Positions 9,734-20,265 of a stretch of DNA of 64,000 nucleotides are shown one piece after another. The notes under the pieces were generated by a model that saw only the letters and a list, made by a program, of their open reading frames with translations, did no database searches and was not told the origin of the DNA. The position numbers and the translations under genes were made by a program. Source of the DNA: Amyloporia xantha (taxonomy: Eukaryota; Basidiomycota; Agaricomycetes; Polyporales; Adustoporiaceae); assembly GCA_036971615.1 (NCBI GenBank), contig JAYKKR010000041.1:217247-281246 (forward strand), in the 5' to 3' direction. The first letter of the stretch is position 1, and each line of letters starts with the position of its first letter.

Positions 9734-10920
9734 ATGGCTCACTATTCTCCAGACACGTTCAAGGCATTGCTCGGCAAACTGGTCAAAACACCAGAGTCCT
9801 TTGGGCCCGATGACCTTCGCACGGCGTTAGAACACCTTTTCACGCCAGACTCTGTCCTGCCAGTGCAGATCGGTTCTTTCCTGACCGCTCTGCACATCGA
9901 ACGCGTCGAAAGGAGGCCGGAATGTCTAGCTGCAGCAGCAAAAGTTCTGCGGGAGCGTGCCGTGAAAGCTGTTGTGGAGGACGTTGAGCAGGATTTCGTG
10001 GTCGATATCGTGGGGACAGGCGGTGATGGCCATAACACGTTCAATGTGAGCACAACCGCTGCTATCGTCGCTGCAGGAGCAGGAGCACGGGTCATCAAGG
10101 TGTGTACTTTTGTCATGAATAAATGGCTGATATTGCGGATGACTGAGGTATCTCTTCCAGCATGGAAGTAGAGCATCCACGTCCTCATCCGGCTCAGCTG
10201 ATCTACTCCAGTCTCTCGGCTGTGTATTCGTCCCTCCTGCTAGAACGCCAGTATCAATCCCTCGCATTCCCTTCACCTTCATCCTAGCCCCTCACTACCA
10301 TCCTGCACTGGCGATGATTGCGCCGTATCGCAAAGCCCTTCCGTGAGAATGTCTTTCCGTTATAGCTTTCACTTCATCTAACTTCGTTCTTCAGGCATCG
10401 TACGATGTTCAACGTACTGGGACCTCTTATTAACCCTGCTCGACCACGAGGAATGGTGCTAGGTGTCGCCGAGCGCGAACTCGGACCTACATTCGCTCAT
10501 TCTCTTAGTGAGGGCGGAGTCGAACGGGCTCTTGTCGTCTGTGGTGCCGAGGGCCTGGACGAGATCAGCTGCGCTGGTGAGACTCATGCTTGGGAGCTTA
10601 TCAACGGTGAGGTTACGGAGAAGACGCTGCACCCGGCAGACTTTGGACTCCGAGTGCACCCATTATCAGCCGTCGCTGGTGGAACGCCCGAGGAAAACGC
10701 AGAGACGTTTAAACTGCTCCTGACATCCGGGGAGGATATCCCAGCTCGGTTGACGCCGGTGCTGCACTTCGTGTTGATGAACGCGTCGGCGTTATTGGTA
10801 GTATCAGGTGCTGCGGACGGGTTCAAGGACGGAGTAGAGAAGGCTATGAAGAGCATCACTTCTGGAGCAGCTTGGAAAGCACTTGACCAGTTTCGCGAAG
10901 CTGGAAAAACGGCCATCTGA
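9734..10920 (+). CDS. TRP4: Anthranilate phosphoribosyltransferase
   Basis: Transfers phosphoribosyl from PRPP to anthranilate in tryptophan synthesis. Three exons: 9734-10099, 10161-10342, 10395-10920; about 357 residues, normal for the fungal enzyme. Seen: VDIVGTGGDGHNTFNVST, the glycine-rich PRPP/anthranilate loop (residue about 94), continuing as HGSRASTSSSGSADLLQSLG in exon 2, then HPALAMIAPYRKALPHRT and FNVLGPLINPARP, all hallmarks of the family. The C-terminal half shows GLDEIS. Introns have GT..AG ends (60 and 52 nt). Neighbour HIS1 uses the same PRPP substrate, but they are separated by APS2 and no cluster is implied. Confidence 0.93.
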
Positions 10921-11008
10921 ATTTCGATAATTGTACAAGTACAAATGTATTCATGCTTCTCATATACGATACTGATCTGCAAACGATAGAGAATTCACTG
11001 GTTCTCTA

Positions 11009-13395
11009 CTATATCTGCTCAATCAAGCAATCCACAACCGCGCTCCTCTTCTCTTGCAGAACAACTCGGATAGCCTCCTCCAACGTAGCTGCTAGCTCAT
11101 CTGCACGCTCAACTCGGCGACCCCAAGCTCCGCCTGCAGCGGTCGCAATGCCCGCGTAGTCAGGCATTTCCGGGCCAAATGCCACAGTGAGCTGTTGACT
11201 GGAAGCCTTACTTCCCATGCCCTGTGGGTGCATACCCAGCATCGAATGCCTCGGAGACTAGAAAGTATGAGTGTTCTGGCAATGACGTTGAAACTAAATC
11301 ACCTACAGCCCAACCTCCGTTGTTAAGTATGACGGTCAAGTAGGGCTGATGAGAAAGTGCCACGTCAGATGGGAAGGAGGGCGACGTGGTCGCAGCTCGT
11401 ACCGTATTGTATCGCCTAGCCATCCAGTAGGCGGTGCTCGGCACTCCAAACAAGAAGGTCCCGTCTCCCACCACGGCAGCAATCAACTCGTAGTCCTTCC
11501 GAGCCACTTCCACACCGAGACGAGCCCCAACCGCAGCTCCCAGCGCCCATCCTAAGCTCGATCCTCCTGACGCGATCATGCTCCCGGGATGCTCAGGTTT
11601 GATGTGATTCCACACCGCGCCATAATTGCTGATCGCTTCGTTGAGCCATAGAACCTTGTGCCCCTTGCTTGGTGTCTGCGACTGAACAGCATCTCGCAGC
11701 GCTCCGATGATGAAGGGGACTGTAGGTGTAGTCCCTTTAGCACTGACGGTTGCTTCTGCAGCGCCGAGGTCGTTCATCCATTTCTCATGAAGCGCCTTGA
11801 GTCGCGTTCCGCGTTCTTGTAGTTTTGCTGACAGCTGTTTCGCAGAGCCAGCTTCATCCTCCTGCTTAATGGCATCGACCAACTGGCCTAGAGCGACTTC
11901 TGAGTCCGCGTTGCATATCATCTCAGCGTCCACATGGGAATAACCGTAGTTTCGCTTGAGAGGATCGGAGTCAATGATGAATGCACGAGCCGATTCTTGT
12001 AGCTTTGTTCCGGTAGCCTCTATCCACGGCACGTCCACATCCAGGAGGATCACGACATCGGATTTCTCGAGGTATGCAATTTTGCCGTCGAAGGACGAGC
12101 CAAGCAGGTAAGGGTGGTTTTGCGGAATACAGACTGATGAGGCAATTGACGCATAAACGCCGACGGAACGCCGCTCGCAGAGGGCTGCGAGTAGCGGCAC
12201 CGTCCGTTCATTCCGTCCTGAGTTCGCAACAATGATGAGAGGGAACTCCGCAGAGGCGAGGGCATTAACGATGCGCTGGACCACTATTTTGGTGAGCGGG
12301 CGGCAAGGTGTCAGAAAGGGATCAGTGACCATGAGACGTGGTGAGACTCACCGGATGGAGCGAGTCCGCTCGGCTGCGTGGTGGGCCATTTCGTGATGTC
12401 TAGAGGTGCGCTCATGAAGCTTTCGTCAACCTCCTCTTGGAGGGTTTCGCGCCGTGCCCATAAGTATACAGGTCCCTTGGGACCACTCGTCGCACTGCGA
12501 AGACACCGTCATTCTGAATTCTTAGCGCTGACAGAATTCACGATTGTAGAGCGTACAATTGCCATGCACGCATAACTGTTTTCGCGACATTCTTGCCACT
12601 CATGACTTGAGCTGTGAACCGCATGTACTGGCGTACGATAGCTGGCTGGTCCGGTGTATCTAATTGCCGAATCATACCTCTAGTTATACTATCAAGGACG
12701 TAAAATTCTTGTGGCTCACCTTGTCCCCACATCGGCCATTCGTTCTTTGACCCTTTGAGTTCTCCGCTCACAGTGAAAGGCGAGGCGCCGGCAAAAATGA
12801 TGACAGGGGTCTGACCCTTGTCAACATTGTGTACAGCACCAGCCAGGGCCTATCCAATTGCAGATCAGTTTTTGTCACCTACCAGAGAAATGACCAGCAG
12901 AATGGCCAATATCGCGTGGGCGTTCTGTCAATATACTCACAGATCCTATATGTCGGAATTTACCATAGGGTCTGTGGATATATCCACAGGTGGACGATGT
13001 TGGCACTCATAGTACAGAGGGACTGCAATCAATTGAACGAGTCCGACGCAGTGCCAGTGCAGTGCATGCATATCATGACGGAGCTTGTCCTCTGATGACA
13101 TACTGAATTTGAGGTCATGTAACGATTGTCATTAGCTCACCTGTGTTCCAACATCGACATGGACGATCACAGCGGCAGGCTTGGCTGTCACTGAGGCATA
13201 ACCTTGCGCTGCACTCAGCGCCACCATTTCATTTGGACAAGTTACGATGTCTAGCAGACTCTTCCCCCCGTTTTCAGCGCGCTGCCTCTCTAGTTCTTCG
13301 AGGAGTGCGGGGTGATCATTCCCCCAGTTGGCAAAGGCGTGTGTGATACCTGCATCCGCCAATGTCTTGAAGAAGACAGACGCCGTTGTGTACAT
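11009..13395 (-). CDS. ThDP-dependent enzyme, acetolactate-synthase-like
   Basis: Exons: 13141-13395, 12720-12849, 12542-12677, 12352-12494, 11403-12283, 11307-11345, 11009-11257 (about 610 residues). N-terminal PYR domain with the conserved Glu in TCPNEMVALSAAQGYA; central domain with ANSGRN and DVDVPW; C-terminal PP domain with VVGDGTFLFG...NNGGW, the GDG..N thiamine-diphosphate/Mg motif. Known relatives are acetolactate synthase and benzoylformate decarboxylase; basidiomycetes carry this form beside the true mitochondrial ILV2. No mitochondrial presequence is visible, so a cytosolic decarboxylase or ligase of unknown substrate is likely. The start MYTTASVFFK fits family N-termini. The second intron is 42 nt and in frame, so a read-through form would carry 14 extra residues. 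Confidence 0.85.
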
Positions 13396-13510
13396 CGTGA
13401 GATATCCTGTAGAAGTCAATGGAATAGCTATATCCGAAATCGGCGCTGTACGTGTTGCGATCGGAGGTCGACAAAGTCACCTTAGTATCAAAGCCAATTG
13501 CCTTGATACT

Positions 13511-13520
13511 TTATATATAT
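13511..13520 (-). promoter_or_regulatory. TATA-like box of the ThDP enzyme gene
   Basis: ATATATATAA read on the minus strand, about 116 nt upstream of the ATG at 13395. Confidence 0.35.
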
Positions 13521-14103
13521 AGATCTGCATGACGAATAGAATCAGGCGTCGCACATTAGCAAGCTATATCATATATGGAGCGGCTATTATATGGTCCGAC
13601 TGCAAGTCATCTCCTGACGTATTTCCACCACGAGATCGACCAGCACGCACGCATATTCATCGTGATAACCAGTACTAGTTGGTGAGTCTGCTGAGAGCAG
13701 GATCCCATGTTTTGTGCTTCAGTCACACCTTTGCAGGCTCATGACACTGGCAACAGTGTTCAACCGCGATAACACCCGATAGCAAGTGTCCTGTGACTCA
13801 GTGAGCAGGATATAACTCAAACCTTCACAAGCTTACGATATCTTCCACCTTTCTGAACGCATTATATCACGTACTGTTTCTGACATGACATGGGAGCATT
13901 ACGAGTCTAGGCTTAGTGCACCATAGAGTCCAGGGCAGCGTGCCGCGAATAATGACCTGTCCAATCCAATAAATTTTCGCGAACCAGTGTTAGATAGACC
14001 GATGGTTTGTGTAGCCATTGATATTCAACTGCGAAACATGCATTTATATATCCACAAGCAAGAGGAAGTTGGGCCGCAAATCGTCACTGACCTGTGTGAG
14101 CTG
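13521..14103. other. Intergenic, no gene seen
   Basis: Between the promoter of the ThDP enzyme and the 3' end of the GH12 gene. No open frame of note, no repeat recognised. Confidence 0.5.
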
Positions 14104-15297
14104 TTAAGTATTCACTGTGACGTAGAAGCTCTCCGTGTAGAGCGTAGCTGAACCTATGAAAGGCTCAGTCCCAGACTCGAGTGCTTGCAGATACTTTTGG
14201 ACACAAAGATATCATTTCCGCCAACCGATCAAACGAGTGAATGGCACCTACATACGACGACGAGACGTTTCGGTTTATAGCCAGATAATCTAAGTGAGAA
14301 GATACATTGAAATGTCTTGCAGTGTCCTGAATTCCAGGTTCACGTACCGAAGAAGTCCTTCAAATCTGACTCGAAGCTATAGAGGTTGCCTTCAGTGGTG
14401 ACGAACGAAATCGTTTCCCAATTGGTGTTCGGCCCCTCATACAGATCCCAGGTATAACCGCCGACAGAGATGTTCGACTCGACTTCGGAGCCAAGAGGCC
14501 CCGCACTGATAGTATCATGCATCAGCCCGTTGCTCTCTTGCATAACAAGCAAGGTACATACCCACCCTCCGTGGACACCCAGATCATGCTAGAATACATT
14601 ATTGTTCAACAAAATTTTCCTCGTTAAAAAGAGGAAACAGAGGTTGCGTTAGTACTGACATCTCGAAAGTAGTCGTATTCGAGCCAGGGTCGTCAGGAGT
14701 GGTGCCAACCCAGATATCATAACTACGCAAGTGTGTAAATGTCTCGAGCGACTGTTCGAAGAAGATCGTCTTACGACACGTCGGCCACAGTGTTTGACGA
14801 TATCGATTCGTACTCCCAACTCCAACTGGTAGGCGCAGAAGTAATATCTGACAGCTAGAGCAAGTCGTCGTCAGTGAATATATATATATAATCAGGCATA
14901 TCAAAGGCTAACAAGCATTCCGTTAGCAGATAGTTGGTTGACACTGCTGTCTATATGCTCGATGAGGTCAAGTATACGGAATTATCCCGTGAAAAACTTA
15001 CAGCTCTTGACATCGTACGGCCCATCAGCCCAGGTATAGGTGGTCGACCAGGATATGGTATCATCGCTGGCACTGTACAAAGTGGCGTTTTGAGAACCGA
15101 CACCATTGTCTAAAGAACGTACATATCAGCCTAGCCTGGAATCTAGGGATTGAAAAGAATCATTAACCTTCTCCCCATAGGTTTTGGCAGAGCTGATATG
15201 CTCCAGCATCTACACACGTCCATTGCCCAGTGAGAACCTCGGACGATACAGCGAAGGATATCAGCCCGGAAAGGAAGGATAAGTACAGGAGATACAT
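14104..15297 (-). CDS. Secreted GH12 endoglucanase (xyloglucanase type)
   Basis: Retaining glycoside hydrolase that cuts beta-1,4-glucan or xyloglucan in plant cell walls. Starts MYLLYLSFLSGLISFAVSS, a signal peptide, then VLTGQWTCVDAGAYQLCQNL. First exons 15168-15297 and 15002-15109; the rest, at least five more, run to the stop at 14104. Read in order: NGVGSQNATLYSASDDTISW, YTWADGPYDVKSY, PTSWSWEY, ADVSYDIWVGTT, FEIMIWVSTEGG with the nucleophile Glu (codon 14662-14664), GPLGSEV, LKDFF, and ESGTEPFIGSA with the acid/base Glu (codon 14164-14166). Length about 240, usual for GH12. The junction after VKSY, near 14905-14950, is unresolved. Both catalytic Glu are present, so the enzyme should be active. 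Confidence 0.88.
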
Positions 15298-15342
15298 GGC
15301 AACGAGCCGTACACGGCCCCAAGCTTACGGGGATTTCGTCCT

Positions 15343-15348
15343 CTTATA
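15343..15348 (-). promoter_or_regulatory. TATA box of the GH12 gene
   Basis: TATAAG on the minus strand, about 46-51 nt before the ATG. Confidence 0.4.
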
Positions 15349-15952
15349 CGCGAGCCAAAGGACGATCATTGTGCGACGTCTGATCACACATGGAATGTCC
15401 AGATCACCATGTCTGCTCAGCGGTTGTTGTCAGCAGCCACGGTCCGGCAGTCGACGGGCAACGGACCAGCATACCATAATGTAAGGCAGAAAACCACAAG
15501 ATGTCATTGAATGTCTCCTAACTGACACCTCGTGGATAGCCTAGATGCCATATGCATGCAGACTAAACATCGCCAAGGGAACCGGTCCGGGAAAGTATTT
15601 GCGAAGTACCACTTTACCATCCGTCTGACGAGCAGCATTGAGTTCTCATTCCTGACGGCCCGTCTTTTGATATGTAGTGGGAACACTTGGGAACACCCCT
15701 TGAATACTGTTCACATGGGATGCAAACATCCATCGTGTACACTCCTGTCCGCGCGGTGAGCGTGTGTAACGACATTGAATTCCGATGTAACGCGGGAACA
15801 AATCTACCTGACAACAGAGTTGCACCTATAAGTCAGTCAAAGTATGTAATGAAGGAATGTGTGACCTTGAAAATATCCAATGACTAATTCAAAGCTAATA
15901 ACAGAGCTCGTGCTTTACATTCCGCAAGGTTTTCGGTATACGGAATTCAACG
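15349..15952. other. Intergenic, no gene seen
   Basis: Upstream region of the GH12 gene and downstream region of the GNAT gene. Several 60-75 codon frames on both strands, none with a motif. Confidence 0.5.
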
Positions 15953-16504
15953 TCATGGTTCCGTCCTGACCAGCGCTATAGGCTTTGAAGGCCCTTCCAT
16001 ACGGACATACTCCAAGTCCTCCTTGAAAAACGTGTCACCGAATCGGACCATTCCCCTCCGCTCGTACCAGCCCGCCGTGGACAGCCTTGCATCGCACCAA
16101 ATCGCGGTGCAACCAAGCTGCGCGTGTGCCGTTTCGAAGACATAACGCAGCAGTCTCGTCCCAATGCCCCATCCTTGATACAATGGGTCGCAAGCAAACT
16201 TTCGAAAACGAGCAGCAGGGATGGCCTGGGGCGAGTCGTATGGCAGCGACTCCTTAAAGAGGGAGATGACGGCAATCGGCGCATCATGAGACGGGAGAAA
16301 CGCGCCATAGTGAAAGCCAAGATCATCCTCTGGCAGGCGGACATGAGAAACAGGGTGATTAGGCCAGAGTACAGAGTGTCGTAGAGCAATCGTTTCGTCA
16401 GCGGATATTTGCCTGAATTCTGCGGTATCTAAGAACGAGTCTTCAGAAAAGAGAACGACAGAATCGCAAAGTCTGACATGCCCAGTTCGTTCATTTTCTG
16501 AAAT
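15953..16504 (-). CDS. GNAT-family N-acetyltransferase, 5' end unresolved
   Basis: Acetyl-CoA-dependent acetyltransferase; acceptor unknown. The frame reads FRQISADETIALRHSVLWPN, then DLGFHYGAFL (beta strands of the N-terminal half), then FACDPLYQGWGIGTRLLRYV, which holds the acetyl-CoA-binding Q/R-x-x-G-x-G/A motif as QGWGIG, and finally STAGWYERRGM, the C-terminal signature. The frame is open upstream to a TGA at about 16548 but holds no ATG. A GTACCG..TTTCAG intron ending at about 16505 is possible, which would put the first exon inside the promoter shared with the divergent ArfGAP gene. Length without that exon is about 184 residues. Confidence 0.75.
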   Translation of the reverse strand: MSENERTGHVRLCDSVVLFSEDSFLDTAEFRQISADETIALRHSVLWPNHPVSHVRLPEDDLGFHYGAFLPSHDAPIAVISLFKESLPYDSPQAIPAARFRKFACDPLYQGWGIGTRLLRYVFETAHAQLGCTAIWCDARLSTAGWYERRGMVRFGDTFFKEDLEYVRMEGPSKPIALVRTEP

Positions 16505-16685
16505 TAGAACGTATTCCGCAGAAACAAGACAAGCTGGTGACGGAGGCGGTACTCAGTAGATGGCCGTCGCTGTGCAGGCTGACAGTCGCCGCTGACTGCG
16601 AGCGCAGTGCGTGAGTTTGCCACGCCCACGGGCGCTTTCCATAACTCTAGAGCAGACTCTTACCTTCATCGACGCGACTGCAATC

Positions 16686-18413
16686 ATGGCAGACCCAACA
16701 AAGGCTGAGACTGAACAGGTGTTCAAAGTTCTCAAAGCCCAGAAGGGCAATAAGGTGAGTCAAGTTCACATTTACTATGTTATCTACATGCCTCAAGGTC
16801 ACGTAGATGTGCTTTGATTGCCAAGCTCGCAATCCGACGTGGTCGAGTGTTACGTTCGGCATTTACATCTGCCTAGAATGCTCCAGCGTACACCGTAATA
16901 TGGGTGTCCACATTAGCTTTGTCCGGCGAGTAAATTTGTTGCGTATGCTGTCGCGTCTATGCTGAGGCGTGGGGGGTTCTTGTCAGATCAACCAACCTCG
17001 ACAGCTGGCAGCTTAATCAACTGAGAACCATGAAAGTTGGAGGGAATACATCTGCCACGGAGTTCTTCACAAAGCATGGTGGTTCAATGTTGCTAAACGA
17101 CTCGGATACCAAAAAGAAATACTCCAGCCGAGTAGCAGAGCTGTACAAGGAAGAGCTTGCGAGACGTGTAAAGGACGATGCTGCAAAGTGGGACCTCTTC
17201 CACACAACCATCCTTCACAATAACTGACGTTTTCTTGGTAGGTTTCCCGATAAAGTTTCCGTGGATGGAGTTGGCGACCTACTCGTCACCCCTGGCCCGC
17301 CAGGTGGGGACGAAGACGACTTCTTCTCATCCTGGAACAAGCCCGCGACTCCAAAATCACCGGCATTTGTCTCCTCGAAGCCATCGCCCCCTGTACTAGG
17401 CCGAGCAATAAGCGCGTCTACACCCGTCGAGAATCCCCCCGCCTCTCCTCGCACTATTAGCTCCTCTTCTCTCCGCTCCGCTCAGACCTCTGCTGCGGGA
17501 TCGCGTCCCACATCTAAGCTCGGCGCTTCTCGTCTCAGTTCGTCGACCACGAGCCTTAATTCCAGTTCTACCACATCCGCGCCGAAGAAATCGAAGCTGG
17601 GTGGACTCGGTGCGAAGAAGGCTGCGGCACCGATAGACTTCGCTGAGGCGGAACGGCGAGCGTTGGAGGAAGCGGAGAGAGTGCGGCAGCTGGGGTATGA
17701 TCGGGAGAGGGAGAAGACGGAGGAGGAAGCAAAGACAAAGAAGGCGGCGGAGGTCGCAGCCGCTAGTCCGAAGCTGAAACTTGCTGCGAAAGCTGTCCCT
17801 CCGTCGCCCGCGGAGAATCGACCCTTGGGCAACGCACAGGATATGGAGCGGTTGGGTATGGGCATGAAGAGGTTGGGCTTCGGCGCTGTGCCTGCCGTGG
17901 CGAGCACTTCCAAAGCGAGGTATGTTCTGCGCTGATATTCGTGTGCTGTCCTGAGAGCGACATCTCTCCGTGTAAAGCGTGGCCGAAGAGGAGGCGCCGA
18001 CGTTCGCGCGCGAGAAGTTCGGCAAGCAGAAGGCAATATCGTCTGACATGTACTTTGGCCGTAACTCGTATGATCCAGCCACGGTCAGTGAGGCGCAGAC
18101 CCGGCTGCAGTCCTTCCAGGGTGCGTCGTCCATCTCGTCAAACCAGTACTTTGGCCGGGAAGAAGAAGAGGAAATGGGCGGGCTGGGTCCTGCAGATGGC
18201 GCGCTCATGGGCGATGGTGCGCTCTCCAACCTTGAGATGGCCGCGAAAGACGCCATCTCGAAGGTGTTAGCGAACCCTGACGTCCAAAACGTTGGTGAGA
18301 GTATAAGAGCAGGAGCCCTGAAGGTTTGTCGTCGCCGTCATAGCATCATCCTCATTACTTATGTCTCCGTTCTTCAGCTATCGGACTACCTCGCCCAGAT
18401 GTCTGAGCGCTAG
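16686..18413 (+). CDS. GLO3: ADP-ribosylation factor GTPase-activating protein, Glo3 type
   Basis: Stimulates GTP hydrolysis on Arf1 in COPI coat cycling between Golgi and ER. Exons: 16686-16754, 16807-16925, 16987-17187, 17242-17919, 17978-18323, 18378-18413. The ArfGAP zinc finger is CFDC (exon 2) with CLEC 16 residues later, followed by [16 protein letters not shown] with the arginine finger. A Ser/Ala-rich linker follows, then a charged helical stretch ([13 protein letters not shown]), and two C-terminal Glo3 motifs: SSDMYFGR and SSNQYFGR. This is the ArfGAP2/3 layout. The intron at 16926-16986 starts with GC (GCGAGT) and its position is forced by the family sequence [10 protein letters not shown]. 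Confidence 0.93.
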
Positions 18414-18907
18414 GTGGGCAGGTAGCGTGGCTCGTCACTGAAAGTTTATATTGCACCATCTCTCACCATGTCTTTCTCTACTGCGGTTCATTCTGGTCAC
18501 AATGTAAATACATCACACTACTGGAGTAGCTCACAAAGTCCTCCGCTAATTATCAACGAGCCATATAGGATTATCGAACGCGCGCGTCAGCAACAAGTGT
18601 CGCTAGTAAGCTTGTTCATATGCGTTGTCTGTGCGTCGCTGGAGGTAAAAGATTCTAAGCGATCGTAGACAGCGAGCATTTCAGAGGTCCCAGTATCTGG
18701 TGCTGATCAAGACGGACGATCGGAAGATACTTATCTGCAGAACATTCCATCCGTGATTTTGACCATGAAATGCCGCAGGCAAGGATGGGCCTTATAAAAT
18801 AGATGTTACAATGCACATACATGGTTCGAATGTGGAATAATGAAAAACAACAGAGCATTATGCAAATGGAGGATCCGTAGACTGCATGCGAGTGACGACG
18901 CGACGTA
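18414..18907. other. Intergenic between convergent genes
   Basis: 3' regions of GLO3 and UBC1. No gene or repeat seen. Confidence 0.5.
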
Positions 18908-19787
18908 TCATGATTTCAGCAATTCCTCGACCACTCTATCATCGTTAATCTGTGCCACATTGGCGCCACGGTAATTGAGTCGTCTTAACACGTCGATCTG
19001 AAACGACAAGGATGGCGCATACAACAAGTATGTGCGATGTAAGAGTCAGCGAACACTTACATGGGTCCGAATAGACGTGCATACGTACCACTTTACTTCG
19101 CTCAAACCCTAAAGTTTCGAACTGTTCCACATGCGCCCTATTCAAGCCCGCCATTACGACTTCATCCCTTGGTACCTGCGGCGCCTTCAACTTCCCATTC
19201 GTGGCACCCTCCTGTCCCGGACCCCCTGCATAAATCTGCGTCCAATATCTCGCGGTCTCCTCAAAGCTGCTCTTGCTAGTCATGTAGTGTTTCGCAACCT
19301 CAGCATCTTGTGGATCACGCGGCTCTGGCGAGCAAAGGAGGGACTGAAGCGAGATGAGTGTTGATTTCAGCGTGAGGACGGGGCTCCATGCATCCTTGAG
19401 GATGTCCAGACAGATAGCCCCCGACGCAGAGGATACATTCGGGTGGTAGACCTTCGTTATGAACTTCATTTTGACCGGTTGGAAAGGATACGATTCTGGA
19501 ATTACGATGTCCTGTGAGGCGGCGGTGTTAAGTCCAGGTCGGATGTCTATCTAGTCAGAAGGAATGACGAACGACTTGAAAGTGACCGCCTTGGTAAGGC
19601 GTGTCTTCCGGGCCATCGAATTCGCCTATGAGATGAAATGGAGAGTTGTCGACGAGTTCGATGGTGATGTTCGACGATTTATCATTCTTGCAGTCTGGAC
19701 ATAGTGTCAGAACGATCAACTGCAGATGGCCAGTCCTGACTTCGCACCTGCAATTTCCTTATTGACGCGGCGCAAACGGGCATCCAT
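18908..19787 (-). CDS. UBC1: Ubiquitin-conjugating enzyme E2 with C-terminal UBA (Ubc1/UBE2K)
   Basis: Carries ubiquitin as a thioester and builds chains for proteasomal degradation. Exons: 19748-19787, 19576-19694, 19089-19511, 18908-18997 (about 223 residues). UBC fold: MDARLRRVNKEIADCKNDKS at the start, EFDGPEDTPYQGG, YPFQPVKMKFITKVYHPN, and the active-site Cys in GAICLDILKDAWSP. Behind the fold comes a linker and a UBA domain: MAGLNRAHVEQFETLGFERS, then VLRRLNYRGANVAQ and VVEELL at the end. The E2 plus UBA arrangement is specific to Ubc1/E2-25K. All splice joints keep frame. Confidence 0.93.
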
Positions 19788-19888
19788 GATGGCTATACAA
19801 AGGGGATCTAAATGAGCGAAAGCAAGAATAGCTGAGGAACCTGAACCGAGTCGAGGAGGAACTCGATGAGTGAGTTGGGAGATCTCAT

Positions 19889-19903
19889 CGTGATCACGTG
19901 CAG
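19889..19903. promoter_or_regulatory. E-box word CGTGATCACGTGCAG upstream of UBC1
   Basis: Lies about 100 bp upstream of the UBC1 ATG and contains TGATCACGTG. The same 15 bases occur once more, upstream of HEM13 (28418-28432). Likely site for a bHLH or bZIP factor. Confidence 0.35.
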
Positions 19904-20265
19904 ACGTGGATCTCGATCAAAGTTAGATGCTTGAGCGATTGAAAATATTTAAATACTGTGCAGCCTCAGTTTGGACTGCAGTGTCTTGACTAGCCTCGCT
20001 GCTATGACCCTGTTGCAGTCCACTTTACGTGAAATATTTGACCATTATCTGTCTCGGAGATTCCCTACTCTTCTTTGTGCTGACTGACACAAGTGCGGGC
20101 AAGGTACGGGCAACATGCGGGGAACCTGAACCTTTATCACAGGATGACTAACCATCACTCAAAGTTTCGGCGCCCACTATCTGCGGTGAAAGAAAAGGAT
20201 AAGAAGGCTAGGAAGCTTTGCAGTCAGCCCATAATCCTGCAGTTCATCCGTAGAGTCTCGTAGAC

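Noticed and set aside
9734..13395. Amino-acid biosynthetic gene cluster HIS1-TRP4-ThDP enzyme
   Set aside because: Different pathways, both strands, and an unrelated trafficking gene in between; neighbourhood looks accidental.
16124..16384. Plus-strand frame over the GNAT gene
   Set aside because: Antisense shadow; the minus frame carries the acetyl-CoA motif.
17396..18256. 286-codon minus frame over GLO3
   Set aside because: Shadow of the Ser/Ala-rich linker of GLO3; no motif of its own.
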